A model generated the notes under the pieces. That model made no database searches, was not told the DNA's origin, and was given only the letters and a program-made list of their open reading frames with translations. Of a stretch of DNA of 64,000 nt, positions 33,406 to 42,369 are shown in pieces. The translations under genes were made by a program, and so were the position numbers. Each line of letters starts with the position of its first letter. Within the stretch, counting starts at the first letter, position 1. The stretch spans positions 558,001 to 622,000 of the forward strand of contig UBMI01000010.1 of assembly GCA_900466475.1 (NCBI GenBank). Direction: 5' to 3'. This DNA comes from Hyphomicrobiales bacterium (lineage in GTDB: Bacteria > Pseudomonadota > Alphaproteobacteria > Rhizobiales > Rhizobiaceae).

Positions 33406-34395
33406 TTAGGCCTGGCCGAGCGCGCTCTGCTCTGCGCAGATGCGGTCGATCAGGGCGTCGAAATCGCCTTTCGGCGGACGGCCCTTCGCGAAACGCTGCT
33501 TGAGGTGCATGATCGGTTCGGCCAGGATTTCGTCCAGGCTTTGGGCGCAGGTGAAGTCGCCGGCCACGCTCTTGACCTTGGAATTATCGAAAATCGCGGT
33601 CCAGGCCTTGTCGCCGGTCAGCGGGCCGATCCATTCGGGATTATACTTGACGAGCGTATCCGTCGGCACATGCACGATCTTCGCCTCGACGCCGAGCAGG
33701 CGGGCGATCGCCTGCTGGATGTGATCCCAGATGTGGGCGTGGTCGTTGGTGATGTGGAAGATATCCTGCAGGGCCTTCTGCTTGCCGAAGAGGCCGACGA
33801 AGGGCACGGCGAAATCGACCGAGCGGGTCAGCGTCCAGGGCGTGTGGCCGTCGCCGGCAACGATGGTCGGCTCGCCGTCCAGCATGCGTCGTGCCATGAC
33901 ATCGCTGTCGCCCATCATGATGGGCAGGCCGGTGCGGACAGTGTGGCTGGGGCGCACGATCGTCCAGGGGAGATTGTTCGCCTTCTTCAGCAGTTCCTCG
34001 CAGGCGATCTTGGCCTGGCTGTAAGGCCAGTACGGGTTGATCGCCGGCGTCTTCTCCTCGGTGATGATGTAATGGCGGGCCGGCTTTTCGTAGACAGAGG
34101 CCGACGAGATGAAGATGTACTGGCCGCAATGGCCGGAGAAGATTTCGATATCGCGGGCGATCTGATCCGGCGTGAAGGCGATGAACTGGGTGACGACGTC
34201 GTAATTGGCCTTTGCGAGATCGGCATAGGCCGATGATCCCAGTTCGCCGACGATGGAGGTGACGCCGGCGGGCAGCGGATCGCCTCTGAGGCCGCGGTTG
34301 AAGACGCTGACCTGATGGCCCTGTGCGACCGCGCGCTCGACGCAGGGATAGGAAATCTGGCCGGTGCCGCCGATGAATAGGATCTTCAAAGCCAT
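33406..34395 (-). CDS. NAD-dependent epimerase/dehydratase family protein
   Basis: A 329-residue extended SDR. The NAD motif is ILFIGGTGQISYPCVERAV (a GGTGxIS variant), and the catalytic pair lies in YWPYSQAKIACEELL (YxxxK). ISSASVYEKP holds the Ser. The group resembles isoflavone-reductase and sugar-nucleotide epimerase-like proteins, with the substrate domain containing RPSHTVRTGLP and DGHTPWTLTRSVDFA, often annotated as NAD-dependent epimerase with unknown sugar. ATG 34395 follows GGAG. It stands alone; the 283 bases upstream (34396-34678) show no gene. Confidence 0.86.
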   Translation of the reverse strand: MALKILFIGGTGQISYPCVERAVAQGHQVSVFNRGLRGDPLPAGVTSIVGELGSSAYADLAKANYDVVTQFIAFTPDQIARDIEIFSGHCGQYIFISSASVYEKPARHYIITEEKTPAINPYWPYSQAKIACEELLKKANNLPWTIVRPSHTVRTGLPIMMGDSDVMARRMLDGEPTIVAGDGHTPWTLTRSVDFAVPFVGLFGKQKALQDIFHITNDHAHIWDHIQQAIARLLGVEAKIVHVPTDTLVKYNPEWIGPLTGDKAWTAIFDNSKVKSVAGDFTCAQSLDEILAEPIMHLKQRFAKGRPPKGDFDALIDRICAEQSALGQA

Positions 34396-34678
34396 AAGGG
34401 ATCTCCGTGTCGAATGGGGCGGGATTATCGATAATCTTCATAGCGCGAAAGAGATGGGACGTCTTCTGCAAAATGGCCGGCATGGTGACGCAGCAGGCGT
34501 TCTGCCCGGTTTCGCGCTGCGGCGAGGCAAGAGATGGGCCCTGCCTCTTCTCAGGCAAGCGGTTTCGCGCTAGATCTTTCCTGTTGGCACCGTCCATCTC
34601 ATTCCAACATCGAAGCGCCTCACATCGATCCAGCACCGTCTGAACTGTGAGCGTGGCTTCGCAAGCAGAGGTTATGCG

Positions 34679-35056
34679 ATGAATGAAATCGCTGATCACG
34701 GTGTCCGTTTCGGTCGGATTGCCGCTATGATTCCCGTCAAGGACATGGAAAAAGCCTATGGCTTCTACGCCAATGTTCTCGGCTTTCACAAAGTTTTCGA
34801 AAATGGAAATCCCGTCGGTTTCATGATCCTGAAGCGGGATGGCGGCGAGCTGCATCTGACCTTGCAGAAAACTCACAAGGCTGCGGACTTCAACGTTGCC
34901 CACTTGCTGGTGGACGATGTCGATGCGTTGCATGCGGTTTGCAAGCAGCATGGCGCAAGGATCATCAAAAACCTGCAGAACAAGGATTATGGCCTGCGTG
35001 CTTTCGTCTTTGAAGACATCGACGGGAACCGTATCGACGTCGGACAGGTAATCTAA
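34679..35056 (+). CDS. VOC family (bleomycin-resistance-like) protein
   Basis: A 125-residue VOC domain: FGRIAAMIPVKDMEKAYGFY is the first beta-alpha unit with the family's VKDM-x-KA-x-x-FY, HLLVDDVDALHAVCKQHG the second, and FEDIDGNRIDVGQ the closing motif. It lacks the His at the first metal position, as in drug-binding members that resist bleomycin without catalysis. The ribosome binding site AGAGG precedes ATG 34679. It converges on the hybrid kinase gene. Confidence 0.82.
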   Translation: MNEIADHGVRFGRIAAMIPVKDMEKAYGFYANVLGFHKVFENGNPVGFMILKRDGGELHLTLQKTHKAADFNVAHLLVDDVDALHAVCKQHGARIIKNLQNKDYGLRAFVFEDIDGNRIDVGQVI

Positions 35057-35120
35057 ACCCGACATCGGATTCGGGTGGCTATTGAGCCATCCGGATTCGG
35101 TGCGCAAGATGCGCGTCGGC

Positions 35121-37169
35121 TCAGTGGGCGACCATCAGCTTGCCGATCTCCTGCGCAAGTTGATCCTGGGTGTAGGGCTTTCCGAGCTTGGCGACGTCGA
35201 GGTCCAGTCCGGGCGGGAGTTCGGCATAGCCGGATGCGATGAGGATCGGCAGGCCGGGGGCGATCGTGCGGGCGGCTTTGGCGAGGTCTCCGCCGGTCAT
35301 GCCGGGCATGGAGTAATCGGTGATCATCAGATCGAAGTCCGCGCCGCTGCCCAGGCACTCGAGAGCTTCCTTGCCGGAGTGGGCCTCCACCACCTCATGG
35401 CCGAGATCGGTGAGCATATCGGCCGAACTCATGGCGATCAGGACATCGTCGTCGACGAGCAATATGCGCTTCGGGCCTGACAGCGTGTCCGCGTCTGCGG
35501 GCATTGCCTCATCAGGCTCGGCATGGACGCTGGCCGATGTGGAGACGGGGATCCAGAGTTCGGCCGTCGTGCCCTTGCCGGGCGTGCTCTCCAGTTTCAG
35601 GTCGCCCTTCAATTGCAGGGCGAGGCCATGGATCATGGAGAGGCCGAGCCCTGTTCCCTTTCCGAGTTCCTTGGTCGAAAAGAACGGTTCGATCGCCTTT
35701 TGCAGCGTTTCCTTATCCATGCCATAGCCCTGGTCGGCGACGGTCAGGACGACGTAGCTGCCGGAGGCAAGTTCATCGGTTGGCGCAATCTGCTCCGCCT
35801 GCTTCAGCGCAATGCGGATCGTGCCTCCGTCCGGCATTGCATCGCGGGCGTTGACGGCGAGATTGAGGAGGGCGAGTTCGATCTGGTTGGCATCGGCCGA
35901 CACGAGGGGAAGATTATCGGGAACCGTGGTTTCGATCATGATGGTGGAGCCGACGGAACGCTTCAGCAGGTCCGTCATGCCGAGCACGAGGGTGCGCATG
36001 TCGACGGGATCGATGTGCAGGTCCTGCCGCCGGGCGAAGGCAAGCAGTCTCTGGGTGAGGGAGGCGCCGCGCTTTGCCCCCTGCAGGGCGCCCTCGATCA
36101 GGCGGGCGGCCCTGATATCGTTTCCGACATATTTGCGCAGCAGTTCGAGATTGCCGAGGACGGCCATCAGCAGATTGTTGAAGTCGTGCGCCACGCCGCC
36201 CGTCAGCTGGCCGATCGCCTCCATCTTCTGGGCCTGGCGAAGCTGCTCTTCGGCGCGTTCGCGCTGGCTGACTTCCGCCATGACCACGGCATGGGCCTGC
36301 TCGAGTTCGCGGGTGCGCTCGGCGACCCTTTCCTCCAATATTTCATTGATCTGGCGCTGATGTTCCTCCGCCTTCAGCCGCGCGGTGATATCGGCAGAGA
36401 CTCCGACCAGCTTGATGCCCCTGCCGGAGCGGTCCCGGTAGAGCTGTGCCCGGATTTCGGCCCAGTGGACAGAGCCATCCCTCCAGACCGTGCGATATTC
36501 GATCGAATAGTCCGCACCGGTTTCAACGGTCCTGCTCATCGCGGCCTGCATGCGTTCCCTGTCGTCAGAGTGAATGGAACGCTGCAAATCGTCATAGGTG
36601 AAGGGTTCCTCGGGGCGACGGCCGAAAAGGGCCTTGCAGGTCGTCGATGTCGTCAGCACGCCTGAGGCAAGGTCGAGTTCCCATGCGCCCAGCCGTCCGG
36701 CTTCCAGCGCGGTCTGCAGCCGGCGCTCGCCTTCATCGAGGGCTTCCATGCGGGAGCGGGCCTCGAACTGCCGTCGCCGCCCGCGCAATGCGGAGCGGGC
36801 AACGCTGATGAAGGTGGTTGCGTGGAACGGGCGCTCGATGAAGCTGACATTGCCCAGGACTTCGGAAAGCCTGGCGGCTGCGGGATTGCGCTCCGGACCG
36901 CCGCCTCTGTTGGTCAGAATGATGAACGGCAGGTCTGACCAGCTCGGCTGCTCCTCGATCCAGGCGGAGATGGCGCGAAGGTCGGCTGACCGCAACGCCT
37001 CCTCGGTGGCAATGGCAAAGGCGACATTGTCATCGAGGCTTTCGACGAAGGAGGGAAGATCCGGCGCCGCTTTTGATTTAATACCCGCTTCCTGCAGAAG
37101 CGAAGCGGCAATCTGCGCATCACGCCCGATGGGGGCATGGATCAGGCCGATGGCGTCCCAGCTAGGAAT
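35121..37169 (-). CDS. Hybrid histidine kinase with N-terminal pseudo-receiver; start codon not canonical
   Basis: Domains: residues about 8-115 form a degenerate receiver without the acidic pair or phospho-acceptor (IGLIHAPIGRDAQIAASLL); then a PAS domain (about 150-260, with FTYDDLQRSIHSDDRERM and GVSADITARLKAEE), a HisKA helix (GGVAHDFNNLL, His about 328), an HATPase domain and a C-terminal receiver with Asp about 618 in ITDYSMPG. The frame is open from a TGA inside the upstream kaiC-like gene but has no ATG, GTG or TTG before 36995, which would cut into the pseudo-receiver. ATT at 37169, overlapping the kaiC stop, is my best guess; frameshifting is another option. Confidence 0.8.
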   Translation of the reverse strand: MPSWDAIGLIHAPIGRDAQIAASLLQEAGIKSKAAPDLPSFVESLDDNVAFAIATEEALRSADLRAISAWIEEQPSWSDLPFIILTNRGGGPERNPAAARLSEVLGNVSFIERPFHATTFISVARSALRGRRRQFEARSRMEALDEGERRLQTALEAGRLGAWELDLASGVLTTSTTCKALFGRRPEEPFTYDDLQRSIHSDDRERMQAAMSRTVETGADYSIEYRTVWRDGSVHWAEIRAQLYRDRSGRGIKLVGVSADITARLKAEEHQRQINEILEERVAERTRELEQAHAVVMAEVSQRERAEEQLRQAQKMEAIGQLTGGVAHDFNNLLMAVLGNLELLRKYVGNDIRAARLIEGALQGAKRGASLTQRLLAFARRQDLHIDPVDMRTLVLGMTDLLKRSVGSTIMIETTVPDNLPLVSADANQIELALLNLAVNARDAMPDGGTIRIALKQAEQIAPTDELASGSYVVLTVADQGYGMDKETLQKAIEPFFSTKELGKGTGLGLSMIHGLALQLKGDLKLESTPGKGTTAELWIPVSTSASVHAEPDEAMPADADTLSGPKRILLVDDDVLIAMSSADMLTDLGHEVVEAHSGKEALECLGSGADFDLMITDYSMPGMTGGDLAKAARTIAPGLPILIASGYAELPPGLDLDVAKLGKPYTQDQLAQEIGKLMVAH

Positions 37170-38670
37170 TGTCCCTGTCCTCTTCTGGCATTTGAAGAAG
37201 CGGCTGTTTTTCGCCGACGAATGTCGGAACGCCGCGAAGCACGCCCTGGAAGCCGGAAAGCGGCCCGCCCAGGGTCAGCCCGGTATTCGTGATCCGGAAT
37301 TCCCGTATGGTCTCCTCATGCCTGCCGGTTCGTTTCTTGACGACGGAAATCGCCCGGCGCACTTTTCCCAGCGCCTCGAAATACCGCAGAAGGATCACGC
37401 TGTCGGCGAGATAGGTGACATCGACGGGTGACTTCATGTCGCCGACGAGGCCATGCTGGGCAACGGTGAGGAAAGTGTTGGCTCCCTGGCGGTTCAGATA
37501 TTGAAGCAGCTCGTGCATGTGCAGGATAAGCGCGTTTTCCTGCGGCATCGATGCCTGGTAGCCGTTGATGCTGTCGATCACGACGGTCTTGGCGTCGTAG
37601 CTTGCAACCCGGTCCCGGACACGTTGGGCAAACTCCCCGGGGGAGAGCTCGGCCGCATCCAGTTGCTCGATGTGGATCAGCCCTTCGTCGCTCATCTTCT
37701 CAAGGTCGATACCCATCGATTTCGTCCGCGTGAAGAGCAGCCCTAGCTCTTCATCAAAGATGAAGATCGCGGCCTTTTCGCCGCGCTTGACAGCCGCATC
37801 GACGAATTGCAGGGCAAACAGGCTCTTGCCGGTGCCGGCCGGGCCGATCAGCAGTGTGCTTGAGCCGCGCTCGAGGCCACCGCCCAGAAGATCATCGAAT
37901 TCCCGGATGCCGCTTGAGAGTGTCGTCCTGTCAAAGCCCGTCTTGTGCTCGATCGCGCGCAGCCGCGGAAACACCGCGACGCCGCCGGTCTTGATGACGA
38001 AGTCGTGGTAGCCGCCGCGAAAGGACTGGCCGCGATATTTGATGACCCGTAGCCGGCGGCGTTCCGAGCCGTAATCGGGGGCCAGCTGCTCCAGATGGAT
38101 CACCCCGTGAACGACGCTGTGGACGGTCTTGTCGAGATTGTCCGAGGTCATGTCGTCGAGGAGCAGGACCGTGGCGTCCGACCGCGAGAAGAAATGCTTC
38201 AGCGCAAGGATCTGCCGGCGATAGCGCAGCGAGCTTTGGGCGAGCAGTCTGATTTCCGAGAGGCTGTCGATGACGACCCTTTGCGGCCTTATCCGCTCGA
38301 AGGCCTCGAAGATCAGCTTGGTGGTTTCGCCCAGTTCCAGGTCCGACGAATAGAGAAGGCTCTGCTGCTGGTCGGCATCGAGCAAGCTTTCAGGTGGCAC
38401 GAGTTCGAAAATTTCGATGCCGTCGCCAAGTTCCATCCCATGCGAGGCTGCGCTGTCGCGCAACTCTTCCTCGGTCTCGGATAGACTTATGTAGAGGCAG
38501 CGCTCATTCAGGTTCGCGCCTTCAAGCAAAAATTGCAGCGCAATCGTGGTCTTTCCAGTGCCAGGCGAACCTTCCAGCAGGAATACATGCCGGCGTGTAA
38601 ATCCGCCGACCAATATATCGTCCAGGCCTTCTACCCCGGTCTTCGCCTTCTTGCTCAAAACTTGGTCCAT
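37162..38670 (-). CDS. KaiC-like circadian-type ATPase
   Basis: A 502-residue tandem KaiC protein. Domain 1 has Walker A GSPGTGKTTIAL at about residue 30, the catalytic glutamates in SLSETEEEL and Walker B-like RVVIDSLSEI. Domain 2 has Walker A GPAGTGKSLFAL at about 265, IFDEELG and KTVVIDSINGYQ. The length matches non-cyanobacterial KaiC-like proteins in rhizobia and Legionella that act in stress adaptation. No kaiA or kaiB is nearby. ATG 38670 follows AGGAG. Its stop overlaps the putative start region of the hybrid kinase, so the two form a unit, comparable to KaiC-SasA pairs. Confidence 0.88.
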   Translation of the reverse strand: MDQVLSKKAKTGVEGLDDILVGGFTRRHVFLLEGSPGTGKTTIALQFLLEGANLNERCLYISLSETEEELRDSAASHGMELGDGIEIFELVPPESLLDADQQQSLLYSSDLELGETTKLIFEAFERIRPQRVVIDSLSEIRLLAQSSLRYRRQILALKHFFSRSDATVLLLDDMTSDNLDKTVHSVVHGVIHLEQLAPDYGSERRRLRVIKYRGQSFRGGYHDFVIKTGGVAVFPRLRAIEHKTGFDRTTLSSGIREFDDLLGGGLERGSSTLLIGPAGTGKSLFALQFVDAAVKRGEKAAIFIFDEELGLLFTRTKSMGIDLEKMSDEGLIHIEQLDAAELSPGEFAQRVRDRVASYDAKTVVIDSINGYQASMPQENALILHMHELLQYLNRQGANTFLTVAQHGLVGDMKSPVDVTYLADSVILLRYFEALGKVRRAISVVKKRTGRHEETIREFRITNTGLTLGGPLSGFQGVLRGVPTFVGEKQPLLQMPEEDRDNS

Positions 38671-38835
38671 ACTGTCTCCTAAATCAGTCAGGGAATTAGG
38701 GCAGCAGGTGTGAGGAACAAGGCTGCTGATAGCGTTGGCGCGAAACGTCATTCGAGCCGGAGTGGGTACCGACCTTTTCATACCGTCTTCGCCGCTTTAT
38801 GAACCTCGCATCGAATGAAATGCGTCGGAGAAACA

Positions 38836-39537
38836 ATGAGCAATGATGTCCGCAAAACCATAACCACCTGGTATGTCGATCCCGACGCAGAAGATCGGAT
38901 GGCGGATGGGCATGCGCCGATCTGGCGGCACCTCATCGACATCATCACCGAGCGTGACCTTTCGGAAAAAAGCGTTCTCGATTTCGGCTGCAATCAGGGC
39001 GGCCTGCTGCGGCACCTCTATGCCATCCGCCCGTTTCGCAAGGCGCTGGGCATCGATATCGCCGAGCAGTCGGTCGCCAAGGCCGAAGCGCTCAAGGGCA
39101 ACCTTCCTGTACAGCATGCGGTCGGCGGAACACTTGACGGATGGGTGGAGGAATTCGATCTGGCGATCAGCCACGAGGTCATCTACCTCGTCGAGGACAT
39201 CGATGCGCATGCTGCCGATATCTGGAAGTCGCTCAAGCCGGGTGGCGTCTATTATGCGGTGACCGGGTGCCATACCGACAATCCACTTTGGCCGAAATGG
39301 CGTGAGCTTGTCGCCAAGCGGACGAACACGGTGGTGCAGGATCGCTCGATCACCGACTACGGACGCGCATTTGCCAAGGCTGGCTTCCAGGTTTCCGGCA
39401 GGAAGCTGGAATATGACGGCTTCATCCCCTTCGTCGAGGATGGCTGGACACCCGATTTTGCCGATGCGCTGGATTACTACACCCAGACCAAGATCGTCTT
39501 CCGGCTCGTCAAGCGCCCGGACGGGCGAACCGCGTAA
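38836..39537 (+). CDS. Class I SAM-dependent methyltransferase
   Basis: A 233-residue methyltransferase: motif I VLDFGCNQGGLLRHLY near residue 40, GIDIAEQSVAKAEAL for motif II, and a KSLKPGGVYYAVTGCH strand. It is of the UbiE/Methyltransf_25 style. ATG 38836 follows GGAG. It runs divergently from the KaiC-like gene and its end overlaps the convergent ABC ATPase gene by 29 bases. Its substrate is unknown. This is the second methyltransferase in the window that abuts a siderophore-type importer. Confidence 0.8.
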   Translation: MSNDVRKTITTWYVDPDAEDRMADGHAPIWRHLIDIITERDLSEKSVLDFGCNQGGLLRHLYAIRPFRKALGIDIAEQSVAKAEALKGNLPVQHAVGGTLDGWVEEFDLAISHEVIYLVEDIDAHAADIWKSLKPGGVYYAVTGCHTDNPLWPKWRELVAKRTNTVVQDRSITDYGRAFAKAGFQVSGRKLEYDGFIPFVEDGWTPDFADALDYYTQTKIVFRLVKRPDGRTA

Positions 39538-40306
39538 GTTCGACGTCGAAATGCGGCGGCTTGTCGGGATCAACCTCGACGAACCGCCCTTTGACCCGGA
39601 ACGTTTTTTCGATCAGGCCGCTTTCTGCGAGCGCTCTTGGCTCACCATCGAAACGCAATTCTCCCCGCTCGAGAAGTGAAATGCGGTCGCTGACGGCGAT
39701 CGCCTGGTTGATGTCGTGGATCGCCATGACGATCGTGACGCCCTTTTCCCGGCTGAGGCGGTGGATGAGATCGAGGATCTCCACCTGATAGCCGATGTCG
39801 AGGAAGGAGGTTGGCTCATCGAGAAGCAGGATGCCGGCCTCCTGCGCAAGGGCCGCCGATATCCATGCCCGCTGGCGCTCGCCTCCGGACAATTCCCGCA
39901 GCGCCCTGTCCGCCAGGCTCGTAAGGCCGGTACTGTCGAGCGCCCATTCAATGGCCTTTTCGTCCTTGCCGTCATAGGAGCGAAACAGGCCGACATGGGA
40001 AAACCGGCCCTGGCGCACGAGCTGCGCAATTGTCATCTCATCAGGGGCCGAAGGTTGCTGCGGCAGGAAGGCAAGCTTCCTGGCGATGGCGCGCCGTGAC
40101 ATCGACGCGACGGACACATCCTCGATCGCGGCAGATCCTTCTGCCGGTTTGATCAATCCGGCGAGCGCTTGCAGCGCGGTGCTCTTGCCTGAGCCATTGG
40201 GGCCGATCAGCGCACGGATTTCGCCTTTTTCCATGGAGAGGCGAAACCCGCTGAGCGCCTTTCGGCGGCCATAGAAAACAGATAGTTGCGAACAGCTCAG
40301 CGGCAT
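39509..40306 (-). CDS. Fe-siderophore-type ABC transporter ATPase
   Basis: A 265-residue FecE-type ATPase: Walker A GPNGSGKSTALQ, signature LSGGERQRAWISAAL, Walker B ILLLDEPTSFLD, H-loop MAIHDINQAI. The C-terminal 40 residues (FRVKGRFVEVDP onward) form the usual FecE tail. It is the last gene of a four-gene importer operon (43338 to 39509) and begins nine bases after its permease partner. Confidence 0.9.
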   Translation of the reverse strand: MPLSCSQLSVFYGRRKALSGFRLSMEKGEIRALIGPNGSGKSTALQALAGLIKPAEGSAAIEDVSVASMSRRAIARKLAFLPQQPSAPDEMTIAQLVRQGRFSHVGLFRSYDGKDEKAIEWALDSTGLTSLADRALRELSGGERQRAWISAALAQEAGILLLDEPTSFLDIGYQVEILDLIHRLSREKGVTIVMAIHDINQAIAVSDRISLLERGELRFDGEPRALAESGLIEKTFRVKGRFVEVDPDKPPHFDVELTRFARPGA

Positions 40307-40314
40307 GGGCGATC

Positions 40315-41349
40315 TCAGGGAACTTTGCGGAGAAGGGCAAGAAGAACGGGCACGCCGAGGATTGCGGTGACCACGCCGATCGGGATTTCTTCGGCGCCCC
40401 CGACGAGGCGGCCAACGAGATCGCCGAGCGTGACGAGAACCGCGCCGAGGAGGATCGTCAGGGGAATGACCAGCGGGAAGTGGCGTCCGGCGAGGAAGCG
40501 GGCGAGGTGGGGAACGACAAGCCCGATGAAGATGATGGGGCCGACCGCGCCGACCGCGCTTGCTGCAAGGGCGCAGGACACCAGAAGCACCAGGGAGAAT
40601 TGCCTGCGGTAAGAAAGGCCGAAGGAAGCGGCGACCGAGGCATCCAGCTGCAGCAGGACCAGTGGGCGATAGATCAAGGGCAGGACGGCAAGGCCTGATA
40701 TCGTGAACGGCAAGAGAAAGAGCGCGTGATCCCAGGTGCGGGCATAGAGACTGCCCGAGAGCCATTCGAGAATGATTTCTATCCTCGCCGAACCCCAGCC
40801 TGCGATCAATCCAATGGCGAGCGCATGCAGAACCGCTCCGATCGCAATGCCGCAGAGGGTGATCCGGAGAGGGCTGAGATCGAGCCGGAAGGCCAGCAGA
40901 TAAATGATCCCGCCTGCCGCCAGACCGCCGGCCAGGCCGGCCGCCGGCAGCCATGCGATCGGCAGTTCGGCGAGCGTGTTCGAGCCCGGTTCGAAGATAT
41001 AGACGGTGAACAGCAGGAATATCGTCACCGTCAGCGTCGCGCCCTGCGAGACACCCATCAGGGAAGGGTCTGCAAGAGGGTTCCGGGTGATGGTTTGCAG
41101 CAGGAGGCCCGCGACGGCGAACTGAATGCCCGCCAATATGCCGGTGACGATCCGCGGCAGGCGGATATCGATGATGATCGAGCGGGCTTCCGGGGACCCG
41201 TGTCCGCTCAGGGCGGCGGCGATATCTGCGGCAGGAATATCCACCACGCCCAGAAAGACCGCGGCGACGAGAGACAGGACGACAAGCGCAAGGCCTGATG
41301 GCAGCAGCCAGGCGGCCGATCGGGTCTGTGCCGGGGACGCCATGATCAT
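40315..41349 (-). CDS. FecCD family iron-siderophore ABC permease (second subunit)
   Basis: A 344-residue permease with about ten helices and the family marks IQFAVAGLLLQTITRNPLAD (about residue 75) and GPIIFIGLVVPHLARFL (about 270). The first ATG overlaps the stop of the preceding permease gene in an ATGA, so translation is coupled. Two distinct permeases make a heterodimer, as in FepDG or FhuB halves, unlike the single-permease importer at 20456. Confidence 0.9.
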   Translation of the reverse strand: MIMASPAQTRSAAWLLPSGLALVVLSLVAAVFLGVVDIPAADIAAALSGHGSPEARSIIIDIRLPRIVTGILAGIQFAVAGLLLQTITRNPLADPSLMGVSQGATLTVTIFLLFTVYIFEPGSNTLAELPIAWLPAAGLAGGLAAGGIIYLLAFRLDLSPLRITLCGIAIGAVLHALAIGLIAGWGSARIEIILEWLSGSLYARTWDHALFLLPFTISGLAVLPLIYRPLVLLQLDASVAASFGLSYRRQFSLVLLVSCALAASAVGAVGPIIFIGLVVPHLARFLAGRHFPLVIPLTILLGAVLVTLGDLVGRLVGGAEEIPIGVVTAILGVPVLLALLRKVP

Positions 41350-42350
41350 GCGACATCCCGCTGGAAGTCGAGGCGGCCGCGCTGGATCAGGTAGACGAAG
41401 ACCGGCCCGCCAAGGAGCGCGGTGATGATGCCGACCGGCAATTCCTTGGGAATGGCGATCGTTCGGGCAACCAGATCCGCGCAGGTCACGATAAATGCTC
41501 CAGTTGCCGCCGTCAGCGCGATCTCCCAGATCGTGCCCTGCGGCTTGAGAAGACGAGCGATGTGCGGGGCGGCAAGGCCGACGAAGGCGACCGGGCCGGC
41601 CACCGGAGCGACGCCGGCCACGGGACAGATTGCGAGAATAAGCAGGACCGGCTTCCAGACGTCGAGCTGCAGACCCATGGCCGCGGCCGCGTGCTCGCTC
41701 AGCGCAAACATGGCGATGACCCGGTGCAGCAATAGTGCTCCGACAACGCCGACGCCGATCCACGGCAGCATATGGATGAGGTGCGACCATGTGCGGCCCT
41801 GGAAGCCTCCCGATAACCAGAAGAGAAGGGCGGTCGACTGCGGCCCTGCGAGCAGCAGGACATAGATCGTGATTGCGCCAAGGAAGAGCGAAACGCTGAC
41901 GCCGCCGAGCGCCAGGTGCAGGGGGCGTCCGTTGCCGCCTCTGGCCACCCAGAAGGTGACCGAAGCAGCAGCCAGTCCGCCGGCGAGGCCAACTAGGGGG
42001 TAATAGGCAGACGAGATCCAGGGCAGGAGAACGAAGCACCCGACGATCGGCGCGACAGCGCCCGCAGTGACGCCGGTGATGCCGGGATCGGCGAGCGGAT
42101 TGCGCGTCAGCGACTGCAGAAGATAGCCCGACACGGCAAGACCGGTGCCCGCGACGGCGGCTGCAAGGCTACGCGGCAATCTCAAGGTCCACACGAGGAT
42201 CGAGTCGATCTTTGCATCCGGGGCAAAGAGCACGCGCAGCACGGTTTCGAAGGAGAGCATCTTAGCGCCCGGCAGCAAGCCAGCGAGCACAATCAGCAGT
42301 GTCGCGGCGACGACGAACCCAATGGCAAAAGAGGATTTGCGAGCGTTCAT
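41346..42350 (-). CDS. FecCD family iron-siderophore ABC permease (first subunit)
   Basis: A 334-residue permease: AGTGLAVSGYLLQSLTRNPL with LADPGITGV near residue 75, and GPVAFVGLAAPHIARLL near 260, the same landmarks as its partner. The ATG at 42350 is 19 bases after the binding-protein stop. The end overlaps the next permease in an ATGA. Together they form the membrane channel of the second ferric-chelate importer. Confidence 0.9.
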   Translation of the reverse strand: MNARKSSFAIGFVVAATLLIVLAGLLPGAKMLSFETVLRVLFAPDAKIDSILVWTLRLPRSLAAAVAGTGLAVSGYLLQSLTRNPLADPGITGVTAGAVAPIVGCFVLLPWISSAYYPLVGLAGGLAAASVTFWVARGGNGRPLHLALGGVSVSLFLGAITIYVLLLAGPQSTALLFWLSGGFQGRTWSHLIHMLPWIGVGVVGALLLHRVIAMFALSEHAAAAMGLQLDVWKPVLLILAICPVAGVAPVAGPVAFVGLAAPHIARLLKPQGTIWEIALTAATGAFIVTCADLVARTIAIPKELPVGIITALLGGPVFVYLIQRGRLDFQRDVA

Positions 42351-42369
42351 CGTCGTCGCGATCAACTGG

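Noticed and set aside
34396..34678. Open frames on both strands before the VOC gene
   Set aside because: They have Arg/Ser-rich products and no start signals; I see nothing in this interval.
39568..41342. Possibility that the two FecCD permeases and the ATPase at 39509-42350 contain frameshifts because long open frames run through them
   Set aside because: Each gene has its own start with close spacing or an ATGA overlap and full family length; the long frames are chance extensions upstream.
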